The notes under the pieces: model-generated
Databases searched by the model: none
Told to the model about the DNA's origin: nothing
The model's input: the letters and a program-made list of their open reading frames with translations, nothing else
DNA from: an uncultured Christensenella sp.
GTDB lineage: Bacteria; Bacillota; Clostridia; Christensenellales; Borkfalkiaceae
Assembly: GCA_910579525.1 (NCBI GenBank)
Contig: CAJTUK010000002.1
Span: 186,001 to 250,000 of the forward strand
Length of the DNA stretch: 64,000 nt
Reading direction: 5' to 3'
Part shown: positions 1 through 8,714 of the stretch, in pieces
Numbering within the stretch: the stretch's first letter is position 1
Layout of the letters: each line of letters starts with the position of its first letter
Translations under genes and position numbers: made by a program

Positions 1-444
1 GTTCGCTTTGCACCCGTTGCGGAAGGAGTCGCAAGTGATGTTTACAAGCACGGTCGCGCCCGATTTGCTAAATACTTTTGACGCGCTTCCGCTTCCTTCG
101 TACTTGCCGACAAGGATATAATCTAATTCGTTGCCTTCGCCGTCGACGAAAAGGGTAGTAAACCCTTCGTAACGCACGCCCGATATTTGATGTTTGAACG
201 TGCCGTCGGCGTTCGGTGTGATTTTCGCGTAAAATTTCGGTATCTTGATAAACACATTACCCGCCGCGTCCGTTACTTCCTGCATATCGCAATACGGATA
301 GCAACGGTCAAAGTCGCTCGTAATATCGGTTGTGCCGACCGTTACGTTTAAGCCGACCGCGTCGTCGGTGCGAATAAGCGCGTCGGGGTTAGACGAGCCG
401 ACTTTATCCACGCCGTAAATTTTCGCTTTTTCAAAGTTTAACAT
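1..444 (-). CDS. Tail-tip / receptor-binding protein with lectin-like fold, truncated by window edge
   Basis: The N-terminal 148 residues are visible; the rest lies beyond position 1. It starts at ATG 444, just after the fibre gene, with an AGGAGG site. Patterns such as KIYGVDKVG near the start, a TRTDDA-like segment (IRTDDAVG, about residues 24-31), an IPKFYAKI strand and a final FRNGC segment match a phage tail-tip family in Firmicutes phages often described as C-type-lectin or formylglycine-enzyme-like in fold. From that family I infer host receptor binding. Some relatives are diversity-generating-retroelement targets, but the C-terminal variable part and any reverse transcriptase are outside the window. 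Confidence 0.6.
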   Translation of the reverse strand, partial: MLNFEKAKIYGVDKVGSSNPDALIRTDDAVGLNVTVGTTDITSDFDRCYPYCDMQEVTDAAGNVFIKIPKFYAKITPNADGTFKHQISGVRYEGFTTLFVDGEGNELDYILVGKYEGSGSASKVFSKSGATVLVNITCDSFRNGCKAN

Positions 445-447
445 TGT

Positions 448-1554
448 TTAATTGCCTCCTTTAAGGGCGGATATTTCCGCAAATATTTTTTTGAATACTT
501 TGTCAATTTCGCCGCCGCGCGTGTAGCCGACGGCTTTTTCCGCTTCCGCCGCCTGCGCCGCGTAAATAACAGTTTTTGCCGCTTCCGCTTCGGTTGCGGT
601 ATCGGCTTTTGCGGCTGTGTCCGCGTGCGCGGCTTTTGCGATTTTATCGCCGCTATGTACAAGGTCGTCGGCGGGGTACGTTGCTTGCGGCTCGCCGTTA
701 AGCGTAACCTTCGTACCTTGCTTTTCCGCAATCTGCGTTTCAAGCGCGTCGACCTTGTCGCTTGCCGCTGTCGCTGTTTCATTTGCCGCGCCTGCGGTTT
801 CGACCGCGTCCGCCGCCGTATCGTTTGCCGATTTGATTTGCGCGTCAAGTCCGTTTGCGGTTGCAAGCGCATTGTCGGCGTTTGTCTTTGCCGCATTTGC
901 CGTCGATACGGCGTTATCGGACTTTGTGTTTGCGCCGTTTGCTGTGGTAACTGCCGCCGCCGCTTTGGTGCGTGCGTCGTTCGATGTATCGACCGCCGCA
1001 TTTGCCGCCGTAACCGCATTTTGCGCCGTTTCAAGCGCGTTATCGACGATTGCCTTCATTGTGGCATAATCGCAAACGGGCTTTATCAAGCGCGTTAAAT
1101 TGACGATTTGCGTCCCCAATATTTCAAAGGAATATATCGGCAATTCGTAAGCCGTATTTACGTTGTCCGCTTCCGCCGCGTAAACGTCGTTTTGTTCGAG
1201 TTCGCGTTTTAACGCTTCCCAAGACGTTTGCACTTTCGCAATGAGTGTTACGTTCAATTCGTCGGCGGGGTGGTATGTTTCGATACGGGCGACGACGTAA
1301 CCCTTGAACGTGTCGAAAATCTGCGGGCGCAATATTTCGGGGGCGGTTATTTCCGCCATACGCGCACAAACCACAAACGCGCCCGTCCCGACTTGTATTT
1401 GATTGCCGCCGACGACGTTTGCGGCAAGTTCGTCGCCGTAATTCAAATAATAGCCGTGCGCGTTGTTTTGGTCGATAAAGCGCGATTTTACTTCAAGCGC
1501 GTACAAGTTTGCGTTAAAGTTGCTTTGCCCTTGAAAAGTAACGGGTCTTATCAT
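448..1554 (-). CDS. Tail fibre / upper baseplate-like protein with Ala-rich coiled coil
   Basis: A 368-residue protein. Residues 1-160 form a beta-rich head domain of the type that docks fibres onto siphovirus baseplates. Residues about 165-275 are extremely Ala/Thr/Asn/Asp-rich with heptad-like spacing, typical of a trimeric fibre shaft. The last 90 residues hold a second Ala-rich stretch. It starts at ATG 1554 behind GGAGG. It lies between the tail hub (1566-2744) and the tip protein (1-444), which fits a fibre that links the two. Function is inferred from position and composition; no enzymatic motif is visible. Confidence 0.65.
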   Translation of the reverse strand: MIRPVTFQGQSNFNANLYALEVKSRFIDQNNAHGYYLNYGDELAANVVGGNQIQVGTGAFVVCARMAEITAPEILRPQIFDTFKGYVVARIETYHPADELNVTLIAKVQTSWEALKRELEQNDVYAAEADNVNTAYELPIYSFEILGTQIVNLTRLIKPVCDYATMKAIVDNALETAQNAVTAANAAVDTSNDARTKAAAAVTTANGANTKSDNAVSTANAAKTNADNALATANGLDAQIKSANDTAADAVETAGAANETATAASDKVDALETQIAEKQGTKVTLNGEPQATYPADDLVHSGDKIAKAAHADTAAKADTATEAEAAKTVIYAAQAAEAEKAVGYTRGGEIDKVFKKIFAEISALKGGN

Positions 1555-1565
1555 TGATTTGCCTC

Positions 1566-2744
1566 CTATGATTTGATTATTTCGGTCAAAAGTATTTTCT
1601 TAAAGCCGAGTTTTATTTTGGTGCTTTTGCCGCTTCCGTTAAGCGTTGTTATTTTTTCACTTATGGGGAGCGTCTTGTAAAGTTTGCCGTCGTAGTACAA
1701 GTCGACTTTTGTATATAGCCGATAACCCGAAAAATCGAGCGGGTCGATTACGACGTTATTGTCGATTATGATATTATCGACGTATCGGGCGTTTGCAAGT
1801 TCATTGACGGCGTTAAACTGCGCGTCGGCTAAATATTCGGACTCGTAATATTTCGCCTTTACGGGGTACAATCTGCCCGCGACGTTGCCGCTTGCGTCCG
1901 CCTGTACAATATCGTTGTTTTTCGTTCGGTAATAGTAAACCGTCGCAAGGGTGGAAGGGCGGGGCTTGTACTTTGGAATATAAACGGGCGAGCCGTCGTC
2001 GTTAAATACGGGGTTGCCGTTTTCGTCGGTCTTTTGCGTATCGGTGTAAACGATGTTGCCGTCCGCGTCCGTTTCGGGCGTTTCCACGTTGTATTTGATA
2101 GTTGCAACCGCTTTGTTTGTCGTTGCCGATGTTGTAGTCAACTCGTGCATAAAGTCGCTTAAATTGATTTCTACGCGGTCGTCGCACTTAACGAACGTAA
2201 AAACGATTTTACCCGCCGCAACGTCGTATTTGCTTTCGATGTTGTACTCGTAATATTTCAAGTAACATTTCAAAAACTTGTACGCATTTACGAGTTGATA
2301 CGTCCCTTGCAAACTGCCGTATGTTTCGGTCGTATCGGTGTTGTCGGTCGGAATAATCACGTCGACGGGTATCAAACGCGTTGCCGCGTCCGCGCCGTTA
2401 AATACCGCCGCTTTTACCTTTTCAAAGATTTTCGATAACCGCGCGTCAAAACTGCCGTCGGCGGTAAAATCAAGCAATATTTCGGTGTCCCACAAAGTTT
2501 TGAAGTCGAGTCCTTTTACCTTGCGTTTGTTGTTTTCGGGGGTAACTTCGTCGGCAAAACAAGCGTATTGATAATTGCCCGCGTCGTCGTTCAAAACAAC
2601 GATTTTTGCGTCGTTCACGTCCTCGTCGTTCACACCTTCGGCGGTAAAAGAGTCGTTATCGTAAACGCGCGTCGTCAAGTCATACGTTGCGTTGTCGACG
2701 TTCGTTATATGCCGTTTGTTTTCGTCGTAAATTGCTATATACAC
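1566..2744 (-). CDS. Tail hub / tail-associated protein (Tal-like)
   Basis: A 392-residue protein directly downstream of Dit, the position of the siphovirus baseplate hub (Tal, gp27-like, sometimes annotated as prophage endopeptidase tail protein). The N-terminus (MYIAIYDENKR, then a KVKGLDFKTLWDTEI segment) resembles hub proteins that recruit the tail tip. No lysozyme or peptidase catalytic motif is visible, so it is probably a purely structural hub. The start is GTG at 2744, 3 nt behind a G-rich GGGGGCGG ribosome site. Runs of Asp/Asn-rich sequence occur around residues 240-275. Confidence 0.6.
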   Translation of the reverse strand: MYIAIYDENKRHITNVDNATYDLTTRVYDNDSFTAEGVNDEDVNDAKIVVLNDDAGNYQYACFADEVTPENNKRKVKGLDFKTLWDTEILLDFTADGSFDARLSKIFEKVKAAVFNGADAATRLIPVDVIIPTDNTDTTETYGSLQGTYQLVNAYKFLKCYLKYYEYNIESKYDVAAGKIVFTFVKCDDRVEINLSDFMHELTTTSATTNKAVATIKYNVETPETDADGNIVYTDTQKTDENGNPVFNDDGSPVYIPKYKPRPSTLATVYYYRTKNNDIVQADASGNVAGRLYPVKAKYYESEYLADAQFNAVNELANARYVDNIIIDNNVVIDPLDFSGYRLYTKVDLYYDGKLYKTLPISEKITTLNGSGKSTKIKLGFKKILLTEIIKS

Positions 2745-2756
2745 GCCGCCGCCCCC

Positions 2757-3614
2757 TTAATCGAATAAATAACGCTTTATCGACATTTCGATTGTGCCGT
2801 CGTCGTCCGCCGTCATATTCGAGCCGATGTAATACTCGCCCTGCGGCAAGTATAAAAACGATTGCTTTGTTTTATCGGTAAGCCCGTAACCGTTCGACGT
2901 TGCGCCGCTGTCGGCGTCGGTAACGGTTATTTTTTTAGTAGTGGGGTCAATCAAAATTTCCGTGCCGTCGGTGTTGTTCGTCGATAACGCTATTTCGGCA
3001 ACGACGCGGTCGTTCATATCCGCCAAGTAAAGGCGGATATTTGCGGCGATGTCGCCCGTAATTTTTATGACGATAGGCGCGTCCACAAAAAACGGGTTTG
3101 ATACCTTGTATTTGTTTTTGAAAACCATACCCGCAAAACCAAAAGGGAAGTGCAAGGGGAAGGCGGTATTTGCCGCGTCCGTGCGCTTCAACGCAAAAGA
3201 TTGTTCGACGCGTTCGTACCAATACGTTTGACGGTCAAATACAAGCGTTTCGGCGAAAATGCCCTCCGCGTCGATTTCCGACTTCGGTATCGTGTTCAAT
3301 ACCACTTCGCAAAATTTGTCGGTAATTCCGTCGTTGTATTCAAACAAAAACGGCGATGTACCGCACTCCGCAAAGAATAACAACAAACTTTTATAATTGC
3401 CGTAACCGTTCGAGCCGTCGGCGTTAAAATATACGGTTAGTTGTATTTGTTCAAAGTCGGGTTTTACGTTCGTTAAATGCTTGCCTTTTTCGCTTTCTTT
3501 GTACGATAGCGAGAATTTGTTGCCGAGTCCTTGCGGCTCGGCGGCAAGCGCGGTTTCGGTATTCAAGTCAAACGATTTCGATTTGTCGTAGGTGTGCAAA
3601 ATAAATTTACGCAT
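2757..3614 (-). CDS. Distal tail protein (Dit)
   Basis: A 285-residue protein between tape measure and hub, the conserved Dit position. The N-terminal half has the usual pattern of a Dit ring domain: FSLSYKESEKGKHL, then a long beta-rich segment ending in FDRQTYWYERVEQ (about residues 127-139), a motif common in Firmicutes Dit proteins. The C-terminal half (about 160-285) is a galectin/CBM-like extension. Dit forms the hexameric ring connecting tail tube and baseplate. The ATG at 3614 overlaps the tape-measure stop (TAATG), indicating translational coupling. Confidence 0.75.
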   Translation of the reverse strand: MRKFILHTYDKSKSFDLNTETALAAEPQGLGNKFSLSYKESEKGKHLTNVKPDFEQIQLTVYFNADGSNGYGNYKSLLLFFAECGTSPFLFEYNDGITDKFCEVVLNTIPKSEIDAEGIFAETLVFDRQTYWYERVEQSFALKRTDAANTAFPLHFPFGFAGMVFKNKYKVSNPFFVDAPIVIKITGDIAANIRLYLADMNDRVVAEIALSTNNTDGTEILIDPTTKKITVTDADSGATSNGYGLTDKTKQSFLYLPQGEYYIGSNMTADDDGTIEMSIKRYLFD

Positions 3615-5776
3615 TACATCGCCTCCGCAAGTTTAATGTTGATGTCGCGTACAAGCGCGTCGGTGTCAACTTCGGCGGCATAGTTTTGTATAACGACTTG
3701 TATATTCTGCGTTTTGTTCGTGGTGGAGTTGTCGTAGTTGTAAGTATCGCCGTATGTGCCGCCGCTTCCGCCGTCGTAAACTGTACCGCCGCCGCCCACG
3801 TTCGACGTGTCGGGCGGTGTGCTGTCGATAATAGCGTTTACGTCGTCCATATCCTCGATGTCGCTTGTATCAATGCGTAACTTTACTTCGGCAATGCGGT
3901 CGATGTGTACGCCAAGCCAACCGAGCGCACCGTTTACGCCGTCGATAAGCCCGTTTATAATGCCGATTACAAAATTGATTGCGTCCTCGATAAAACCGAG
4001 TACAAAGTTGATTACTTTTACAACGCCGTTAAATATCGTCGTAACGACTTTGCCGAAAAGCGAAAAAAGCGGCGTAAGCCAACCGAGCAACGTGCCAAGC
4101 ACTTTTAACGGCACTTGCAACGCCTGTAAACAAAGTTTAATCGGGATAAGCGCGACGCTTAAAAGCGGTTGTAATACGCTAAATAACGTCGATATAGCAA
4201 TTTGTATCGGCATTAAAAACATATCGACCGCCATAGAGAGCATATCGAAAAGCGGTTGTAACAAGCCGAAAATCATTTGTATGATTTCGACGAACGGTTG
4301 CAACGCCTCCGATACAAGATTGACGACGACCGCCAAGATACCGCCGACAAGGTCTATAATCGGCTGTATGATTTGCATTGCAAGGTCAAGCACTTGCATT
4401 ACCGCGTCGAGCGCGGGTTTCAATGCTTGACCGATAACCGATACAAGGTTGTTTATCGCTTCGCGGAAGGCTTCGCAATGGTTGTACAAAATGACAAGTA
4501 TTGCGACGATTGCCGCAATAATCAAAATTATCGGGTTAGCCGCAAGCGCGGTTAATTGCGCTTGTAGCGCGGGCAATATTTTTATGATGTTGCCGACCGC
4601 GCCGATAAGTTTACCGATACCGAGCGTCAGCGGCGCAAGGGCGGCAACGACGAGCATTGCCTTTAACGCAAAAGATTGTTGCGCGACCGATAAGCCGTTA
4701 AACCACTCCGCGAGCCGTTGTAATTTTGGTATCAAGTTTGTTTGTATGTTTTCGGCGAGCCGTTGCATAAGCGGCGCAAGGGCTGTCCCGATTTGCAAGC
4801 CGACGTTTTTAATCGACTCCTTCAGCAAAAAAAACGTGTCGTCAAGCGTTGCAAGCGCGGCGACCTGTTCGTTCGATAAATAGCCGATTTGTTCAAATTC
4901 GCCCCTAAACTGCGCGATTGCGTCCGTCCCTGCGTTAAGATACGGCAACATTTGATTTGCGACCTTGTCGCCAAAAATCTCGTTTGCGTATGCCGCTTGC
5001 AAGGTTTTGTCCTGCATATTCGATAAAGCGTCGATAATGCCGTCAAACATCGCCTCTTTGCTTTCAAATTCGGCGATGTTTAAGCCGAGCGATTGTAACG
5101 CTTGCGACGCGGTGTTCATTGTACCCGTCGACAAGTCAAGCATTGCGGCGCGGGCTTTTATCATTGCTTTTTCAAAGACGCTCCACTCGACCCCGCATTG
5201 CGCCGTTATGTATTGATATTCTTGTACTTTTTCGGCGGATATTCCGAGCCGTAACGCAAGGTCGTCGACCGCCGCGCCCGCGCTTGCCGCCGCGACGTTT
5301 AAGCCGCCGAGCGCGGTAACGCCCGCCGCCGCGAGTGTGGATAGGGGAGTCAACGCTTGCCCGACGCCCGTAATTGCGTCGCCGACTTTCGATACTTGAT
5401 TACCGAGTTGTGTAAACTTGATAGTGTTTATTTTTTCGAGTTGCTGTTGCAACTGCTGTCCTTGCAATTCGGTTTTTGCGAGTTCGGCTTGCAATTTGCG
5501 GTATGCGTCGGTGTCGACGTTTCCCGACTCTTCCAAGTACGCCAAACGGCGGCGCAACAAGTCCGCCGTCGCCGCCGTTTGGTCGATTGCCTGTTGAGCG
5601 ACCTTTTGCGCCCGCGCGAATTTATCCGCGTCAAACTTTAATTCGAGGCTTTTTTGCAAGGCGTTTAATTCGGTTTGCGTCGCTTTCGCTTCGTTCCGCG
5701 CGTTTTTCAATTCTTTGTTAAACGTCGACGCGTCCGCGCCGATTTCAACCGTTAAGCCGCGAATATTGTCCGCCAT
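3614..5776 (-). CDS. Tail tape measure protein
   Basis: A 720-residue protein. The N-terminal 130 residues are a charged coiled coil (EIGADASTFNKELKNARNEA and following); residues about 140-185 are Gly/Ala-rich; residues about 370-640 hold several hydrophobic helices with repeated IQPIIDLVG/LQPLL patterns. This is the classical tape-measure layout: it sets tail length and may insert into the membrane during DNA ejection. At 720 residues the tail would be short, around 100 nm by the usual 0.15 nm per residue rule. It starts at ATG 5776, immediately after the chaperone pair. Confidence 0.9.
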   Translation of the reverse strand: MADNIRGLTVEIGADASTFNKELKNARNEAKATQTELNALQKSLELKFDADKFARAQKVAQQAIDQTAATADLLRRRLAYLEESGNVDTDAYRKLQAELAKTELQGQQLQQQLEKINTIKFTQLGNQVSKVGDAITGVGQALTPLSTLAAAGVTALGGLNVAAASAGAAVDDLALRLGISAEKVQEYQYITAQCGVEWSVFEKAMIKARAAMLDLSTGTMNTASQALQSLGLNIAEFESKEAMFDGIIDALSNMQDKTLQAAYANEIFGDKVANQMLPYLNAGTDAIAQFRGEFEQIGYLSNEQVAALATLDDTFFLLKESIKNVGLQIGTALAPLMQRLAENIQTNLIPKLQRLAEWFNGLSVAQQSFALKAMLVVAALAPLTLGIGKLIGAVGNIIKILPALQAQLTALAANPIILIIAAIVAILVILYNHCEAFREAINNLVSVIGQALKPALDAVMQVLDLAMQIIQPIIDLVGGILAVVVNLVSEALQPFVEIIQMIFGLLQPLFDMLSMAVDMFLMPIQIAISTLFSVLQPLLSVALIPIKLCLQALQVPLKVLGTLLGWLTPLFSLFGKVVTTIFNGVVKVINFVLGFIEDAINFVIGIINGLIDGVNGALGWLGVHIDRIAEVKLRIDTSDIEDMDDVNAIIDSTPPDTSNVGGGGTVYDGGSGGTYGDTYNYDNSTTNKTQNIQVVIQNYAAEVDTDALVRDINIKLAEAM

Positions 5777-5780
5777 AGTG

Positions 5781-6095
5781 TTAGCCTCCTTTTAAGAATT
5801 TGACCGCTTCCGCCGCCGATACATCGCGCACAACGCGGTTGCCGTTTTTACTTTTCGATTTCTGCGTTTGTTCTATCGCGTGTTTTAAGTTCGCAATATC
5901 AATCGACATAATCAAAACGTAAAGGTCGTTAAAATGTGAATTTGTGATAATTGCGTCGGGTATTCTATGCTCGACGCACTTTTGCGCAATGGTTATGTAT
6001 CGCGGCACGGTCAAGGGTTTTGCGGCTTCGGGGCGCGGGTTTAATTTCGCGTATATTCCCGATAGCCGCGTATATTCTTGACCGTGCTCTATGAG
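5781..6095 (-). CDS. Tail assembly chaperone, frameshift extension (gpT-like)
   Basis: This frame has no stop from 6095 to 5781 and joins the upstream chaperone at a slippery heptamer by a -1 shift. The shifted part adds 104 residues, giving a 233-residue fusion. It could also start at a TTG at 6014, but no ribosome site stands there, which favours frameshift expression. The position between the major tail protein and tape measure is where lambda G/GT-type pairs lie in nearly all siphoviruses. The GT product loads the tape measure onto major tail subunits. The product ends in a conserved-looking AAEAVKFLKGG segment. Confidence 0.75.
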   Translation of the reverse strand, partial: LIEHGQEYTRLSGIYAKLNPRPEAAKPLTVPRYITIAQKCVEHRIPDAIITNSHFNDLYVLIMSIDIANLKHAIEQTQKSKSKNGNRVVRDVSAAEAVKFLKGG

Positions 6096-6481
6096 TTTTT
6101 TGCGCTTGCCGCCGCCTTTAACGCGATTTCAAAAACAAACTTTATCTTGTCTAAAAGCCGCGTCAAGCACTCGCCGCCCGATATATCGAAAAGGCGCAAA
6201 AACGCGCCGAAGTCGGCGATTTCGTCGCTTACGATAAAGCAATAAACCGCCTTTAAGTTCGACATAAGGTAAGCGGGGTTTTTCGCGCCCTTGTCGCCGA
6301 TACGCTCAACGTATGCAAAAAGCGTTTCGTTTTTCGCGTTCGCGGGGAAGTTCTCTTCCCAACGCTTCTCGGCAAAAAGCGATACGTCGATTTGCACCTT
6401 GATGTCGCGCGTTTTATGGATAAGTTCGCCCTTCGTTTCGTCGAGCGTGGTTTCAAACACGGGTAAAGTGGTATTTATCAT
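6089..6481 (-). CDS. Tail assembly chaperone (gpG-like)
   Basis: A 130-residue helical protein that starts at ATG 6481 behind GGAGGCGG and ends at TAG 6089. It sits directly after the major tail protein. The final codons GCA AAA AAC TCA TAG contain a heptamer A AAA AAC in the correct phase for -1 slippage, so most ribosomes make this short form and a minority make the long form. Function (tape-measure chaperone) is inferred from position and the frameshift arrangement, which is conserved across long-tailed phages. A longer upstream reading frame exists but lacks a ribosome site and overlaps the tail protein. Confidence 0.8.
   Translation of the reverse strand: MINTTLPVFETTLDETKGELIHKTRDIKVQIDVSLFAEKRWEENFPANAKNETLFAYVERIGDKGAKNPAYLMSNLKAVYCFIVSDEIADFGAFLRLFDISGGECLTRLLDKIKFVFEIALKAAASAKNS
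6095..6101 (-). other. Programmed -1 frameshift slippery site A AAA AAC
   Basis: On the minus strand the heptamer A AAA AAC is read in frame as GCA AAA AAC, six bases before the TAG stop of the gpG-like gene. A -1 slip continues through an open frame to 5781. Frame arithmetic agrees: gpG codons begin at positions 1 mod 3 and the extension at 2 mod 3. A AAA AAC is one of the efficient bacterial slippery heptamers. Confidence 0.8.
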
Positions 6482-6495
6482 ATTGCCGCCTCCGA

Positions 6496-7134
6496 TTATG
6501 CCGCTTTCATTTTCGGCACAATGACCGTACTGCCGAAGTCCGCGTAACCTTCCATATCGGGCGTTTTCGTCAACTGCCATACGAGGCGGTTGTTGCCTTT
6601 TTCGTCGACGTAAACCTTGCCGTCCGCCGCAAGTACCTTGATACCCTTGATTTTGAGCGGGGTATCGAACGAGGACTCGTTGATTTCGCCGTTGTTTTGG
6701 TCGTAACTTTCCGACGGGCGCGTGGACGTTACGCCGTACAACATACATTTTGCGACCGATATTTTGTTGTCGCCGTCCATTTCGCATATTTCAAAATAAA
6801 CGACGTGCGGCGTGTTTTTGGTCGGCTTGATGTCGGCAAGCCCGTTTTCAAGCAAGATTTTACGCCCGCACGCGATTTCGTAAGCGTTGCAAATGTTGTT
6901 TTGCGTGAGCGTTCCCGTCTTGCCTTTTTCGTTGACGTAGTGGATAATGCACTCGCCGTCGCCGTAAACTTCCTTTTCGGACGAGTCGGTTTCAAGTGCC
7001 ATTTTCGTTGACGTACCCATAGACACAAAGTCGCCCCAACCGCCGTCGGGCGTGGGGAAGGCGTACTTCGCGTTGCGGATATTAAAACGAATAAGATTTT
7101 GCGCGGGTGTAGCCGCCGCGTTTGTGTTTGCCAT
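6496..7134 (-). CDS. Major tail protein (tail tube)
   Basis: A 212-residue protein at the canonical position between the head-tail connector genes and the chaperone pair. The beta-rich sequence with an early NIRNAKYAFPTPDG segment, a KVYGDGE loop (about residues 55-60), and a long central strand region resembles tube proteins of Firmicutes siphoviruses (phi13/SPP1-like families). It polymerises as hexameric rings around the tape measure. The start is ATG 7134; the gene is expected to be among the most highly translated of the operon. No Ig-like C-terminal domain is visible. Confidence 0.8.
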   Translation of the reverse strand: MANTNAAATPAQNLIRFNIRNAKYAFPTPDGGWGDFVSMGTSTKMALETDSSEKEVYGDGECIIHYVNEKGKTGTLTQNNICNAYEIACGRKILLENGLADIKPTKNTPHVVYFEICEMDGDNKISVAKCMLYGVTSTRPSESYDQNNGEINESSFDTPLKIKGIKVLAADGKVYVDEKGNNRLVWQLTKTPDMEGYADFGSTVIVPKMKAA

Positions 7135-7136
7135 TG

Positions 7137-7571
7137 TTATTTACCTCCGTTTTTAATGGTGTTTTTGATTGCTTCAAAGATTTGCGGCTCGGTTTCGTCA
7201 AAACATCGGCGTATAAAACCGTTGTGCGGGTTGTCGCTGTATTCAAGCACGTTCGACAACGGTACGCCGCTTCGCGCTTCGCCTTTCGAGCCGTCTTTCG
7301 TTTTACGGCGCACGTCGCCGCTTGCAACGCGCGTATTGCCGACGTAGCGGCGGTCTTTGTACTTTGTCTTGATTTGCCAAGACTGCGCCATTTCGCCCGT
7401 GTCGCGGGGCGTTACGGCTTCGACCGCGCTTTTGAAAACCTCCGCGCCGCGCTGTACCGCCTGTTGCCTTGCTTCAAAATTTGTGTGTTGAAAATCGGTT
7501 AAAATTTCCGTCAACACGTCGGGCAATTCGCCGAGCGGAATATGCCCCGTCGATATGCCTTTATTAGCCAT
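7137..7571 (-). CDS. HK97 gp10-like head-tail / tail completion protein
   Basis: A 144-residue protein starting at ATG 7571 (MANKGIST), which overlaps the end of the preceding gene by 8 nt. The segment AVEAVTPRDTGEMAQSWQIK (about residues 50-69) is the hallmark of the HK97 gp10 / minor capsid family, in which TPVDTG(x)L(R)xS is conserved. Members sit at the head-tail junction or tail terminus. The C-terminus has a FIRRCFDETEPQIFEAIK helix also typical of the family. Confidence 0.7.
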   Translation of the reverse strand: MANKGISTGHIPLGELPDVLTEILTDFQHTNFEARQQAVQRGAEVFKSAVEAVTPRDTGEMAQSWQIKTKYKDRRYVGNTRVASGDVRRKTKDGSKGEARSGVPLSNVLEYSDNPHNGFIRRCFDETEPQIFEAIKNTIKNGGK

Positions 7572-7977
7572 AATCAACCGCCCCGATGTACACAAATTCG
7601 ATGTTTACGCCGCGATACGGGTTATTGCTGTCGGGTATATCGCTTTCGTCGTTTGCAATAGCAAAATGCGGGTCTTGCAATACGGCGCGTTTGATAGCCT
7701 TTAAGCGTTCGTCAATGCCCGAATAGCGGGGGTCGGTCTTTTCGTACAAGTAATAGTAATTCACGTCGATGTACACGCGGCGCGTCTTTGCTTTGCCGTC
7801 GCCGTATGTTTTCGGGCGATTTGATACGATTTTATAAACGACGTACTCGTCGCCGTTTACCTCGACTTGCGAATTTGCGATATTATCCGCTTCAACCCGC
7901 CGCAAGTGGTTTGATAAAACGCCGAACGGTAAAAGGGTTTCGTCGAGTATTTGTTGCATTATCGCCGTTACGTTCAT
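7564..7977 (-). CDS. Tail terminator-like protein
   Basis: A 137-residue protein between the head-closure gene and the gp10-like gene. Size, the ILDETLLPFGV opening and the strand-rich KTRRVYIDVNYYYLYEK segment in the middle fit tail terminator / tail completion proteins (lambda gpU, SPP1 gp17 type), which cap the tail tube. The family is too diverse for confident assignment by eye; position is the main support. Start ATG 7977 lies directly at the end of the preceding gene. Confidence 0.5.
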   Translation of the reverse strand: MNVTAIMQQILDETLLPFGVLSNHLRRVEADNIANSQVEVNGDEYVVYKIVSNRPKTYGDGKAKTRRVYIDVNYYYLYEKTDPRYSGIDERLKAIKRAVLQDPHFAIANDESDIPDSNNPYRGVNIEFVYIGAVDYG

Positions 7978-8387
7978 TATTTGCCCTCGTACTTTTTGAC
8001 TTGTAGTTCAATCATTTTGCATTGTTCGAGGTAGTTATCCGCCGCCCCTGCAAGACAAAACGTATGCGCGTCGTCGCGTTTGCCGTGTAAATAAATTCGC
8101 ACGTCCTTTGTGATGAGCGCGTCGTAAAGTGCTTTTACGAACGGCAAGCGCAAGCGGGCGGGGCGTATAACGCCGTCGGCTTGCTGTTGCGTCGCCGCTT
8201 GCCCGTATGCGTTCAACCATTCGCAATAAAAGCAATCGGTCATTATAGGCGAGCCGTCGTCGGCTTCGCCTATTTTGACCGCGATTGTTTCCCACGTTGT
8301 CGCCGCGCCGCTTCCTGCAATATGCGTCGTGCGTTGTACGGCGAATTTGACAAGCGTGCGCCGTTCCTTGACCGTTTGCTTTGCCAT
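7977..8387 (-). CDS. Head closure / head-tail joining protein
   Basis: A 136-residue protein. I place the start at ATG 8387 (MAKQTVKERR) because a GGAGGTAAT site precedes it, while a longer upstream frame would run into the connector gene. A beta-barrel pattern (LVKFAVQRTTHI, VRIYLHGK) and position after the gp6-like connector fit the stopper / head closure role (HK97 gp7, SPP1 gp16). Two separated Cys residues in CFYCEW are not clearly metal-binding. Confidence 0.55.
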   Translation of the reverse strand: MAKQTVKERRTLVKFAVQRTTHIAGSGAATTWETIAVKIGEADDGSPIMTDCFYCEWLNAYGQAATQQQADGVIRPARLRLPFVKALYDALITKDVRIYLHGKRDDAHTFCLAGAADNYLEQCKMIELQVKKYEGK

Positions 8388-8388
8388 A

Positions 8389-8646
8389 TTACCTCCGCAA
8401 CTGCACAATAAGCGCGACAACCATACCGTCCTTCTTGATTACGTCGTCGGGCGTTCCTTTATCGAACGCGTCGGCGAAAAGTGCTTTGACCGCACGCGCA
8501 CGTTGCGTCGATAAACGCTCTTGCGGCACGCCGCTGTCGAGCATAAATTCCTCCGCCGTCTTTATGTAGCCTTGTACGGTTTGTTTTAATTGCGGGTCTG
8601 CGTCATAGTAGCCCAATTTGTATAAGATTTCGTCGACTTCTTGCAT
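8389..8646 (-). CDS. Head-tail connector (gp6-like)
   Basis: An 85-residue helical protein immediately after the capsid gene, the position of HK97 gp6 / SPP1 gp15 connector proteins that form a ring beneath the portal. It begins at ATG 8646 behind GGAGGTCGAA. The sequence, LYKLGYYDADPQLKQTVQGYIKTAEEFM-type helices then a VIKKDGMVVALIV strand, is compatible with the family (a helical bundle followed by a short C-terminal segment) and with its usual length of 90-110 residues. Confidence 0.6.
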   Translation of the reverse strand: MQEVDEILYKLGYYDADPQLKQTVQGYIKTAEEFMLDSGVPQERLSTQRARAVKALFADAFDKGTPDDVIKKDGMVVALIVQLRR

Positions 8647-8714
8647 TTCGACCTCCTAACGTAATACCGTTTCGTATCGGCTCTTGCGCCGACCCGCAAC
8701 CAAAAACCGAATTA

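Noticed and set aside
617..1557. Plus-strand open frames opposite the fibre gene
   Set aside because: Low-complexity Ala/Cys-rich readings opposite a real Ala-rich gene; no ribosome sites.
3807..4883. Long plus-strand frames opposite the tape measure gene
   Set aside because: Mirror readings of a hydrophobic helical gene with GC-rich codon bias; no ribosome site and unlikely composition.
6482..6787. N-terminal extension of the gpG-like chaperone
   Set aside because: Arg/Gln-rich sequence overlapping the major tail gene, no ribosome site; ATG 6481 has GGAGG.
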